Positions 1 to 5,079 of a DNA stretch of 5,079 nt are shown in pieces. This DNA is from Nitrospirota bacterium. GTDB taxonomy: Bacteria; Nitrospirota; UBA9217. Position 1 is the stretch's first letter. Every line of letters starts with the position of its first letter. The DNA is taken from NCBI GenBank assembly GCA_017885365.1, contig JAFNGD010000021.1, positions 1 to 5,079 on the forward strand, given 5' to 3'. The notes under the pieces are model-generated. The model saw only the letters and a list, made by a program, of their open reading frames with translations, ran no database searches and was not told where the DNA came from. The position numbers and the translations under genes are program-made.

Positions 1-128
1 TCGTAGGCCTTCAGTTCCATGGTGTTCAGGAACGGGATGCCCACGACATAGATAAGGAGTGAAATGACCGTGATGGTAAGGCCGATCTTGAAACCGGTGG
101 GGGCGAACAGTTTTTTGAGCTTTGACAT
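1..128 (-). CDS. CHASE2-domain sensor protein, N-terminal fragment (partial)
   Basis: The reading frame starts at ATG 128 and runs off the left edge after 42 codons. Residues 1-13 are short and basic (MSKLKKLF...). Residues 14-35 form one hydrophobic membrane segment (ending ...LIYVVGIPFL). It is followed at once by NTMELKAYD, which matches the typical opening of CHASE2 domains, where the first helix leaves the membrane and reads like 'lelktyD'. CHASE2 is an extracytoplasmic sensory domain. In known proteins it is followed by three transmembrane helices and an output domain, usually an adenylate/guanylate cyclase and sometimes a histidine kinase, GGDEF or Ser/Thr kinase. The output domain is outside this window and cannot be named. 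The start is supported by AGAAGG eight bases upstream. The gene follows the propeller lipoprotein after a 200-base spacer. The assignment rests on a short stretch plus gene context, so another single-TM-start membrane protein remains possible. Confidence 0.68.
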   Translation of the reverse strand, partial: MSKLKKLFAPTGFKIGLTITVISLLIYVVGIPFLNTMELKAY

Positions 129-136
129 GCAGGATC

Positions 137-142
137 CCTTCT
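137..142 (-). promoter_or_regulatory. Ribosome binding site of the CHASE2 gene
   Basis: The minus strand reads AGAAGG, then an eight-base spacer, then ATG at 128. This supports that start for the truncated CHASE2 gene. Confidence 0.6.
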
Positions 143-220
143 CATGCGTCGGCCACGACAATTGCTTCCGCAGGAGAGCAGACTGCCGACGAACCGATCT
201 TGTTCGCCATTCTGATAGCT

Positions 221-260
221 GTGAAGGTCCTCACGCTTCCCAACAAGGGCCATCCTTCAC
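221..260. repeat. Perfect 7-bp inverted repeat in the spacer before the CHASE2 gene
   Basis: GTGAAGG at 221-227 is the exact reverse complement of CCTTCAC at 254-260, with 26 bases between. On the transcribed strand the loop also contains CCC-TTGTT-GGG, so a nested two-stem fold is possible. It lies about 93 bases upstream of the CHASE2 start and about 70 bases after the lipoprotein stop, with no T-run, so it does not look like an intrinsic terminator. It could be an operator or a structured leader. The rest of the 129-328 spacer shows no gene I can support. Confidence 0.4.
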
Positions 261-328
261 CGCGCGTACCCTTGCGCACTCCCGGCTGACTGCGAGAGAC
301 CGCTTTCTGCCGTTCACGGAAAGGGACA

Positions 329-2017
329 TCACGGCACCAGGATCGGCGCCCAATCGAACAACTGCAGGAACGCATCCTCGGTGGCAGAGCTCGTGAATCC
401 ACCCGTGGTGTTCCCGACGACCGAGATCTTCCCGCTGCCATCGATCACCACACCCATGCCCTCGTCATCTGCCTTGGTGCCGAGTTGCCGTATATTCGGC
501 GTTCCGCTGCTCGCATCGAACTCCACCATGATCATATCGTCGAGGCCGGCATTGCCCAACTGGTCGAGGTTCCCGCTGGTCCGCCCGGTCACGACCACGC
601 CGTAGTTGGCACCAAAGGCGATGCCGGTCGCAACGTCATTATCCGCCGAGCCGAGCTGCCCTGTCCATTGCTTGACGCCATATACATCATATTTTACGAC
701 AAAGAGGTCTGCCGTTGAACCTGATGGGTCCGCATTAGTATTTCCGTCCAGATTGCCATAGGTGCCGCCCGTCACATAGATGTCACCGGTGCCCTGGTTT
801 ATCGCTATGCCCCAGGCGTTGTCAGCAACAGCTGACCCCAGCTGCTGCGCCCAGAGGAGAATACCCGCGGTATCGAATTTAGCGACGTAAAGGTCGGCAA
901 GGCCGCTGTTCGTGCCTCCGAGATTCCCGTCTGTCGACCCGGTGACAACGACTGCGGACGGTCCAGCGACAGCCGGAGCGAACGCGATACCGTCCCCCGT
1001 GTCGTCAGCCGGCGTACCGAACTGCCGGGTCCACTGGGGAAGGCCATTCGTATCAAATTTGACAATGAACACATCGTACGTATTGAACGGACTGTTCGGG
1101 GCGTTTTTGGGGTCCTGATTCACAAATGCCGTTCCCGTCTGGATGCTCACCAGGCCTCCATCTATGCTTCCGGCAAGGTAAACGTTCCCCGTATCGTCAA
1201 CCGTCACTGCATTCCCCCAGGCATAGTATCCGGTTGTCCCGGTCAGGCGCGTCCAGAGGATAGTTCCCGTCGTGCTCATCTTGGTGACGAACGCGTTGAT
1301 CGGGCCGAGCCCGGCGAGCGATTCGCCGTTTAAGGCGCCGAGCGTGATGCCCGTCAGGTAGATGTCCCCCGTGGCCATATTGGTGGCTACGCTGTAGCAG
1401 TCGTCCGTATCGGACGTACCAAACTGCTTCGTCCAAATCCGCGCCCCTGTCGCGCTCAACTTGGTCACGAAGACATCCGTTGTCGCATGGCTCGAATCGG
1501 CGTTCACATTGCCTTCGAGGTCGCCATACGTGTACCCGACGATGATGATGTCCCCGTTCCCGTCCCGTGCGACAGCCGTTGCATTATCGTCCCAGGGAGT
1601 CCAGATCAACTGGCTGAAGATCATTGTCTGCAGAGGAATGGTGAGCGTGATCGGCGTTCCATCAAGGTTGGCCAGCATGCTCCCGCTGTAAATGACGGCG
1701 TTCGATCCGTCCTTTGCCTCGACCAGAAAATTCCTGTCCGGTCCGTTCTTCAGATCAAAGACCTCGGTCACGGTCTGAGGCGGCGTTATGGGAACCACGC
1801 GGACGACCGTGTCCATGCCGGGGCCGCTGATCGTGAAGGTGATGGATGCGATCGTCGGCGTCGGCTTGGAATGTATCGCGGACTTGGAGGCCGTGTTCCC
1901 GCCGCCCGCGGTGATGGTGACGGCCGTCGTGCCGTGCTGACCGCCTCCCCCGCTACAGGCCGTCAGCGAGCCGGCCAGGATAAGACCTGCGATAGTGAAC
2001 AGCAATCGCCAATTCAT
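329..2017 (-). CDS. Lipoprotein with seven SBBP-type beta-propeller repeats
   Basis: A 562-residue exported lipoprotein. Residues 1-20 form a signal peptide ending in the lipobox LTAC, with Cys21 as the lipidated residue, followed by SGGGG and a Ser/Thr-rich tether to about residue 57. Residues 58-132 look like an Ig-like or carbohydrate-binding-like beta domain (FTISGPGMD..., NGPDRNFLVEAKD, VIYSGSM). Residues 135-562 hold seven repeats of about 55-75 residues. Their consensus is roughly WTrQlGt..dD.a.gia....GdiyvtG.T.G.l.g......D.fv.Kyd..G, the SBBP (seven-bladed beta-propeller) pattern. Repeats start near residues 135, 195, 255, 329, 389, 451 and 509; the third carries an insertion near 292-313. 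Seven units fit one closed propeller. Such domains usually serve binding or scaffolding; no catalytic motif is seen. A longer in-frame start at 2032 is less likely, because AGGAGG lies inside that extension, six bases before ATG 2017. It lies 167 bases downstream of the FecR gene. Ligand unknown. Confidence 0.85.
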   Translation of the reverse strand: MNWRLLFTIAGLILAGSLTACSGGGGQHGTTAVTITAGGGNTASKSAIHSKPTPTIASITFTISGPGMDTVVRVVPITPPQTVTEVFDLKNGPDRNFLVEAKDGSNAVIYSGSMLANLDGTPITLTIPLQTMIFSQLIWTPWDDNATAVARDGNGDIIIVGYTYGDLEGNVNADSSHATTDVFVTKLSATGARIWTKQFGTSDTDDCYSVATNMATGDIYLTGITLGALNGESLAGLGPINAFVTKMSTTGTILWTRLTGTTGYYAWGNAVTVDDTGNVYLAGSIDGGLVSIQTGTAFVNQDPKNAPNSPFNTYDVFIVKFDTNGLPQWTRQFGTPADDTGDGIAFAPAVAGPSAVVVTGSTDGNLGGTNSGLADLYVAKFDTAGILLWAQQLGSAVADNAWGIAINQGTGDIYVTGGTYGNLDGNTNADPSGSTADLFVVKYDVYGVKQWTGQLGSADNDVATGIAFGANYGVVVTGRTSGNLDQLGNAGLDDMIMVEFDASSGTPNIRQLGTKADDEGMGVVIDGSGKISVVGNTTGGFTSSATEDAFLQLFDWAPILVP

Positions 2018-2023
2018 GGGCGT

Positions 2024-2029
2024 CCTCCT
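2024..2029 (-). promoter_or_regulatory. Ribosome binding site that fixes the lipoprotein start
   Basis: The minus strand reads AGGAGG six bases before ATG 2017. An alternative ATG at 2032 would make this Shine-Dalgarno part of the coding sequence (Arg-Arg), so 2017 is preferred. The signal peptide also begins cleanly there. Confidence 0.85.
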
Positions 2030-2049
2030 CATGAGACGGTCATAGATCT

Positions 2050-2109
2050 GTCATACAGCAGTCGTAGGGCAGACGAACGCCGGTGCTGCGGTAGTCATAC
2101 TGCAGTCAT
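2050..2109. repeat. Two near-identical 16-base direct repeats, 44 bases apart
   Basis: GTCATACAGCAGTCGT at 2050-2065 and GTCATACTGCAGTCAT at 2094-2109 match at 14 of 16 positions. A third partial copy, GCAGTC, follows at 2110-2115. The start-to-start distance of 44 bases is about four helical turns. They lie just upstream of the lipoprotein ribosome binding site, so paired protein binding sites or RNA structure are both possible. Confidence 0.5.
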
Positions 2110-2172
2110 GCAGTCTGAAATCCTTCAGGCAGATGAAGGTAGTGACTGCCTCTCGACTGCCTCTCGACTGCT
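2057..2172 (-). repeat. Long-range inverted repeat family (GCAGTC / GACTGC) in the lipoprotein leader
   Basis: AGCAGTCG at 2057-2064 is the exact complement of CGACTGCT at 2165-2172, an 8-bp stem enclosing most of the spacer. Two more GCAGTC copies (2102-2107 and 2110-2115) are complementary to the cores of the tandem repeats at 2144-2149 and 2155-2160. Several alternative pairings are therefore available in the transcript leading to the lipoprotein gene. Seen directly; any regulatory role is inferred. Confidence 0.45.
2122..2139 (-). repeat. Perfect 6-bp stem-loop within the lipoprotein leader
   Basis: On the transcribed strand, CCTTCA and TGAAGG flank a six-base loop (TCTGCC). The following bases are ATTTCAG rather than a T-run, so this is not a standard intrinsic terminator. 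It sits 45 bases after the FecR stop and inside the larger GCAGTC/GACTGC pairing. Confidence 0.45.
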
Positions 2173-2176
2173 TCTC
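2144..2176. repeat. Three tandem 11-base repeats (GACTGCCTCTC)
   Basis: Copies lie at 2144-2154, 2155-2165 and 2166-2176. The first two are identical and the third differs at one base (GACTGCTTCTC). The 11-base period is close to one turn of DNA, so repeated binding sites on one face of the helix are possible. The array begins eight bases after the FecR stop codon and does not extend into coding sequence. Confidence 0.8.
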
Positions 2177-2184
2177 AACCGTTC

Positions 2185-3096
2185 CTACGGTATGGTAACG
2201 TTCACCGTCACCGGCGTTATCGTCGGCGTTGGCGGTATCAGGGTCGTCGGGGGGGCGGGCGGCGTGCTGAAAGGCGCTGTGATGACCTGCAGCGGCTGCG
2301 TTATCTCAGGGATCCCTCCCCGCGTAGGATCGGTCAGCTGTCCGTACGTCGTGTTATCACGAACAATGTCCACCTGGATCTCTCGCCCTCCCGTCGGCGG
2401 CTGGCCTGTGCCGGTTCCCGCTTCCCCGCCGGCCCCCTCGGTGATCGTCACGTCCCTGATGTGGGGCGCGACGAACGAATCCGACACGGGCCGAGGCCGG
2501 AGCGGCTGCTCCCCCCTGCCCAGAACAAAGGTTGCCTGGCCGGCGCGCATCTGCACGACCCGGTCCGGCATGGCGGGATTGTAGACGAAACCGAAGCCGC
2601 GCCGGAAGATGACGCCGCTGACCCCCCGTTCATAATAGACGACGATGTCCGAGCCCTTGACGCCTGCGATCGCGGTGGGCGTCTTGACGCTGAACCCGGA
2701 CTCGGTACCGGAGACCGGTACGACAACGGCCCTGATATGCGACACGATGGCCCGAATCTTCCCGCGGAAGAGACTGAGGAGGCTCTTTTCCCGCGCATCT
2801 CCGCGGAAGGTGTACTCATCGATGGCGATCCGGGTTTCCGGTGCGAGCTGGATCACGGACTCGTCGCGGAACTGGATCTCGGCCTTTGCGTTGCGTTTGG
2901 TCCTGATGGCGTCCCCCATGGAGACCGGATCGCCCACGCGGACCGGGACCGGCGCGACCTCGCGCGGCCGAAGGATATCCACGTTCCCTTCCACCTTGGT
3001 AAAGGTCCCGACCGGCACGGCAAAAGCGACCGCAGGGATCAGGAACAGGACCGCCACGATGGTAATGAACGCTCGAGAATGTCCACGAATGATCAT
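2185..3096 (-). CDS. Secreted FecR-domain protein with Pro/Thr-rich tail
   Basis: A 303-residue exported protein. Residues 1-26 are a Sec signal peptide (basic start, hydrophobic ITIVAVLFLIPAVAFA) with likely cleavage after Ala26. Residues 27-155 carry the FecR domain: VGDPVSMGDAIRT, then AEIQFRDESVIQLAPETRI, then LSLFRGKIRAIV, then FSVKTPTAIAGVKGSDI, which is the usual 'tP.a...RGT.f' element with a VKGSD variant. Residues 157-205 continue the beta-rich fold (GVIFRRGFGF, VVQMRAGQATFVL). Residues 220-238 are Gly-rich, and 265-303 are a Pro/Thr-rich, probably disordered tail. Classical FecR is an inner-membrane anti-sigma regulator with a cytoplasmic N-terminus. This protein has a cleavable signal instead and no sigma-factor partner in view, so it is likely a free periplasmic or surface-associated FecR-fold protein. 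ATG 3096 is chosen because GGGGAGG precedes it by five bases. An in-frame upstream extension to 3279 would overlap the preceding gene and bury the signal peptide. Confidence 0.87.
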   Translation of the reverse strand: MIIRGHSRAFITIVAVLFLIPAVAFAVPVGTFTKVEGNVDILRPREVAPVPVRVGDPVSMGDAIRTKRNAKAEIQFRDESVIQLAPETRIAIDEYTFRGDAREKSLLSLFRGKIRAIVSHIRAVVVPVSGTESGFSVKTPTAIAGVKGSDIVVYYERGVSGVIFRRGFGFVYNPAMPDRVVQMRAGQATFVLGRGEQPLRPRPVSDSFVAPHIRDVTITEGAGGEAGTGTGQPPTGGREIQVDIVRDNTTYGQLTDPTRGGIPEITQPLQVITAPFSTPPAPPTTLIPPTPTITPVTVNVTIP

Positions 3097-3101
3097 GCCA
3101 A

Positions 3102-3108
3102 CCTCCCC
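3102..3108 (-). promoter_or_regulatory. Ribosome binding site that fixes the FecR-protein start
   Basis: The minus strand reads GGGGAGG, then TTGGC, then ATG 3096. This decides against the longer in-frame start at 3279. Confidence 0.8.
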
Positions 3109-3176
3109 ACGTTTGAGACCCTGAGTAGAGCCTTTCCTGAGCACGAGATCCCTGAGGCGCTGCACTCCTGCGAGAT

Positions 3177-3211
3177 CATCGGTAAAGACCCGGGGGCGAA
3201 CAAACCCGATG
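3177..3211. repeat. 6-bp inverted repeat in the spacer before the FecR gene
   Basis: CATCGG at 3177-3182 and CCGATG at 3206-3211 are exact reverse complements, with 23 GC-rich bases between. It lies about 19 bases after the stop of the TPR-barrel gene. There is no T-run, so it is a weak candidate for a transcript-end or processing structure. Otherwise the 3097-3229 spacer shows only the ribosome binding site. Confidence 0.25.
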
Positions 3212-3229
3212 CTACCGGTATCTTGCCTG

Positions 3230-4801
3230 TCAGAACCGTGCATACACACCGATGCTTGCGACATTTTTCGTGAATGCATACAACGGAATATTGGAATCTT
3301 CCTTGATATAGATATACTGGAGCTGAAGATCGATATTCCGGTACACCGTATAGAGGGCCTGGGCGTTGAACGTATAGGTTTTGTCCTTCCGCTTGACCAT
3401 GACGATCGAATTGACGTTGTCGTAGTCCTGCAGGTACGCCTCCAGCCCCAGGATGAGCTTCAGGGGGTCCGCAACAGGATAGACAGCGCCGGCCCCGATC
3501 TTGTTCCCGAGATAGCTCCAGTTGTTGCCCGTCGTATTCTCCTTGTTTAACTCGTACTTGATGTTGACAGCCCCCTGCATCCCTGCGATCGGGGAGGTCC
3601 AGGAGATGCCCAAGCCCACGTTGTTCCCGTCGCGGTTCTCATCGGGCGTCGGCGGTTCCTGGAGATAGTCCTTGCTCTGATACAGGAGCCCTGCCTGAAT
3701 GAACTTGCCGTCTTCGAGCGCAAAGAGATAGTACGGTGCAAGGGTTAGCGCTGCGAGGTACTTTTCATGGTCCACGAGCGTATAATTGTAGCTCGCGGCC
3801 AAACTTGCCGCGTTGGCGCCGACCCTATACGTGGGGAGCACGCCGATGGTGTGGCTCTGGACGTCATAGTTGGAGAGCGTCTGGTATGCGCTGGCGTATA
3901 AGGCGTACTGGAACCGGAGATCGACGGGACCGCTCAACGCCGGGTTGTAATCGGCGCTGAACATGAGAACAGCTGCCGTGTCGGATTTGCCCGAGATATT
4001 GGTGGCAGCGGAGGCGCTGTCCGGCTTCAGGACCACGTTGCTGTCATACTGGTACTGGACGTTGACCACTGCCTGGAATGCCTTGACGGCTGCCTGCTGT
4101 CTGGCCAGTGCCTCTGACTGCTGGCGCGAAAGCTGGCCGATGTCGGACTCCGGGTCCCGGCTGGACACCTCCCTGAACAGGTTGCGGGCCTCTGTCTGCT
4201 TTCCCTGAGCGGCGTAAACCATTGCGATCTGGAAATCCGCCGCATTCCCGAGCTTCGGGTCCAGCGATTTCGCCTTCTCGAACGACGCAATGGACTCGGC
4301 GTAGCCCTTCTTCTTCATGAGCACGAGCCCCTTCAGGAACGCGGTCTGGGCCGGCTCGATCCCTTCCCGCTCCGCGACCACCAGAGCATGGAGCGCCTCG
4401 TCCTTCTTGTCCAGGGCATAGTACGTGTCCGCCAATTCCAGGAACGACGCCTTCACGGCAGGTTGCAGGGTGACGGCTTCCTTGAGGTACGAGAGCGCCT
4501 CCTGGTAGTTCTGCATTTTCTTGAGCGTTGAACCGAGATAGTACGCCACAACAGCGGACTTCGGGTCCTGCTCCCGCGCCCGCTTGAAAGCTTCCAGCGC
4601 TTCCTCGTAGTTCCCCAGCTGGTAGTTCATGGTGCCCTGGAGCAGGTAGTCGGGCTGCCGACCTCCGGGGTGGGTCATCGTGGCCTGCGTTACGGGAACG
4701 GCTTGCAGAACATCCGCTGCCTGTCCGTAAACGGACGGAATCACACCGGCACACAGGAACGAACCGACAACGATCATAACGGCTATTGTTCTAGGTGTCA
4801 T
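3230..4801 (-). CDS. Slam/DUF560-like outer-membrane protein: TPR arm plus beta-barrel
   Basis: A 523-residue exported protein; positions here count from the adjacent ATG at 4804. Residues 1-28 form a signal peptide (IAVMIVVGSFLCAGVIPSVYG, likely cleavage before QA). Residues 51-219 hold five TPR units, starting near 51, 85, 119, 152 and 187, each ending in a DP/QP/EP-type turn. After a Gln-rich linker (224-240), residues 241-524 alternate polar and aromatic residues. By eye they form about 14 amphipathic strands, beginning with NVQYQYDSNV and ending in IGVYARF, the terminal Phe expected of a BAM-inserted barrel. TPR plus a 14-strand barrel of about 285 residues is the layout of Slam (surface lipoprotein assembly modulator) proteins, which move lipoproteins to the cell surface. 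The lipoprotein two genes downstream makes that reading attractive. A generic TPR porin or polysaccharide exporter component is the alternative. GGAGG lies four bases before ATG 4801 and only one before ATG 4804, so 4801 is preferred. Confidence 0.82.
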   Translation of the reverse strand: MTPRTIAVMIVVGSFLCAGVIPSVYGQAADVLQAVPVTQATMTHPGGRQPDYLLQGTMNYQLGNYEEALEAFKRAREQDPKSAVVAYYLGSTLKKMQNYQEALSYLKEAVTLQPAVKASFLELADTYYALDKKDEALHALVVAEREGIEPAQTAFLKGLVLMKKKGYAESIASFEKAKSLDPKLGNAADFQIAMVYAAQGKQTEARNLFREVSSRDPESDIGQLSRQQSEALARQQAAVKAFQAVVNVQYQYDSNVVLKPDSASAATNISGKSDTAAVLMFSADYNPALSGPVDLRFQYALYASAYQTLSNYDVQSHTIGVLPTYRVGANAASLAASYNYTLVDHEKYLAALTLAPYYLFALEDGKFIQAGLLYQSKDYLQEPPTPDENRDGNNVGLGISWTSPIAGMQGAVNIKYELNKENTTGNNWSYLGNKIGAGAVYPVADPLKLILGLEAYLQDYDNVNSIVMVKRKDKTYTFNAQALYTVYRNIDLQLQYIYIKEDSNIPLYAFTKNVASIGVYARF

Positions 4802-4805
4802 CATT

Positions 4806-4810
4806 CCTCC
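4806..4810 (-). promoter_or_regulatory. Ribosome binding site of the TPR-barrel gene
   Basis: The minus strand reads GGAGG-AATG-ATG. The spacing of four bases favours the second of two adjacent ATG codons (4801) over the first (4804). Confidence 0.7.
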
Positions 4811-4811
4811 G

Positions 4812-4825
4812 AATGCATTTGCATT
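4812..4825. repeat. Small AT-rich inverted repeat upstream of the TPR-barrel gene
   Basis: AATGC and GCATT flank a four-base ATTT, immediately before the ribosome binding site. A further GCAT follows at 4827-4830. It is short and could occur by chance, but it is placed where it could affect translation of the barrel gene. Confidence 0.25.
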
Positions 4826-4847
4826 AGCATCTCAGCAGAGAGATTCA

Positions 4848-4868
4848 CCTGACTCCTGGCCCCTGACG
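4848..4868. repeat. Degenerate heptamer triplet (CCTGACT-CCTGGCC-CCTGACG)
   Basis: Three consecutive seven-base units share CCTGrCn. This resembles the short CCTGAC-type heptamer arrays found between genes in some bacteria. It lies between the dockerin-protein stop (4878) and the barrel gene start. With only three degenerate copies it may be the remnant of a longer array. Confidence 0.45.
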
Positions 4869-4877
4869 TTTCTGGGA

Positions 4878-5079
4878 TTACGGTCCCGTCTGGCCGTAGT
4901 GGGATTGGAGGATCGTCAGGTCGCGTCTGTTAACCACGCCGTTCCGGTCAAGGTCGCAGACCGGGTTCCAGTTCCGGTCGCCCGGCCGGGTTGTTCCCAA
5001 AGGTTCCAAGGCTTGTTCGAGCTTGAGCACGTCGGCGTTGTTCACCAGGTTCGACGACGACCCGGTATTGTCCACGTTG
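4878..5079 (-). CDS. Dockerin-like (EF-hand doublet) C-terminus of a larger protein (partial)
   Basis: The last 66 residues of a frame that enters from the right edge and stops with TAA at 4880-4878. Two calcium-loop units are visible. The second is canonical, CDLDRNGVVNRRDLTILQSHYG, with the D-x-D-x-N-G-x-V-N-x-x-D spacing of type I dockerin repeats. It is preceded by the common linker pattern GDRNWNPV. The first reads NVDNTGSSSNLVNNADVLKL, the same pattern with a few extra residues between the metal-binding part and the VNxxD part. Dockerin domains bind calcium and, in cellulosomes, cohesins. In non-cellulolytic bacteria they often end large extracellular proteins of unknown role. Nothing of the main body of this protein is in the window. 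A GTG codon at 5075 could be read as a start, but the frame is open to the edge and lacks a visible Shine-Dalgarno, so a C-terminal fragment is the better reading. It lies 76 bases upstream of the barrel gene start. Confidence 0.72.
   Translation of the reverse strand, partial: NVDNTGSSSNLVNNADVLKLEQALEPLGTTRPGDRNWNPVCDLDRNGVVNRRDLTILQSHYGQTGP

Noticed and set aside
303..323. Possible terminator just after the lipoprotein stop
   Set aside because: CTTT/AAAG and CCG/CGG can pair, but with a three-base bulge and a short GC core; the overlap with the coding end and the lack of a T-run argue against it.
129..328. Cyclic-di-GMP or other known riboswitch upstream of the CHASE2 gene
   Set aside because: I looked for the conserved GEMM core and saw no match; only the 7-bp inverted repeat stands out.
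142..441. Minus-strand open frame of 99 codons crossing the lipoprotein stop and the 200-base spacer
   Set aside because: It overlaps the lipoprotein C-terminus, has Arg/Ser-rich content and no ribosome binding site. A shorter GTG-started peptide of about 30 codons in the same frame ends at the CHASE2 ribosome binding site, but nothing else supports it.
2144..2176. CRISPR-like array
   Set aside because: The repeats are 11 bases and directly abutting, with no spacers and no cas genes.
1487..2584. Plus-strand open frame of 365 codons
   Set aside because: It runs antisense through the lipoprotein, the spacer and the FecR gene; its translation is Arg/Gly-rich without any recognisable domain, typical of a shadow of GC-rich coding sequence.
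2461..3273. Plus-strand open frame of 270 codons
   Set aside because: It lies opposite the FecR gene and reads as Asp/Arg/His-rich shadow sequence with no signal, domain or ribosome binding site.
4044..4754. Minus-strand open frame of 236 codons inside the TPR region
   Set aside because: It is an out-of-frame reading of the TPR repeats, rich in Arg, Gly and Ala; the overlapping frame has five clear TPR units and a signal peptide.
4720..4801. Lipoprotein signal in the TPR-barrel protein
   Set aside because: A Cys occurs in GSFLCAG, but Phe-Leu before it does not fit a lipobox, and a signal-peptidase I site follows at VYG-QA.

Overview
All five genes I can support lie on the minus strand, so transcription runs from the right edge to the left. 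In that order they are: (1) the C-terminal end of a dockerin-like, calcium-loop protein (partial, 5079 to 4878); (2) an outer-membrane protein with N-terminal TPR repeats and a C-terminal beta-barrel, resembling the Slam/DUF560 architecture (4801 to 3230); (3) a secreted periplasmic FecR-domain protein with a Pro/Thr-rich tail (3096 to 2185); (4) a lipoprotein with an N-terminal Ig-like region and seven SBBP-type beta-propeller repeats (2017 to 329); (5) the N-terminus of a CHASE2-domain sensor, cut off by the left edge (128 to 1). The plus strand has only shadow reading frames.

The window suggests a Gram-negative, moderately GC-rich bacterium: there is a barrel ending in Phe, a lipobox, and Sec signal peptides. 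FecR, TPR-barrel, SBBP and CHASE2 genes of this kind are familiar from Nitrospirota and Desulfobacterota-like (former deltaproteobacterial) genomes. That placement is an impression from gene content, not a demonstrated assignment.

The genes are co-directional, with spacers of 73, 133, 167 and 200 bases. No convincing intrinsic terminator is visible, and each gene with a visible start has its own Shine-Dalgarno. They could be one long transcript with structured spacers, or several units. The 167-base spacer before the lipoprotein is the most structured: three tandem 11-base repeats whose core is complementary to three further copies downstream, enclosing a perfect 6-bp hairpin. The 200-base spacer before the CHASE2 gene holds a perfect 7-bp inverted repeat, and the 73-base spacer holds a degenerate heptamer triplet.

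Functionally, everything acts in or across the envelope: an outer-membrane barrel with a periplasmic TPR arm, a soluble periplasmic FecR protein, a lipid-anchored propeller, and an inner-membrane receptor with an extracytoplasmic CHASE2 domain. The main idea worth testing is an envelope display-and-sensing module. In it, the Slam-like barrel would move the propeller lipoprotein to the cell surface, and the FecR and CHASE2 proteins would monitor or report on the process. The individual domain calls are reasonably secure; the joint function is inference.
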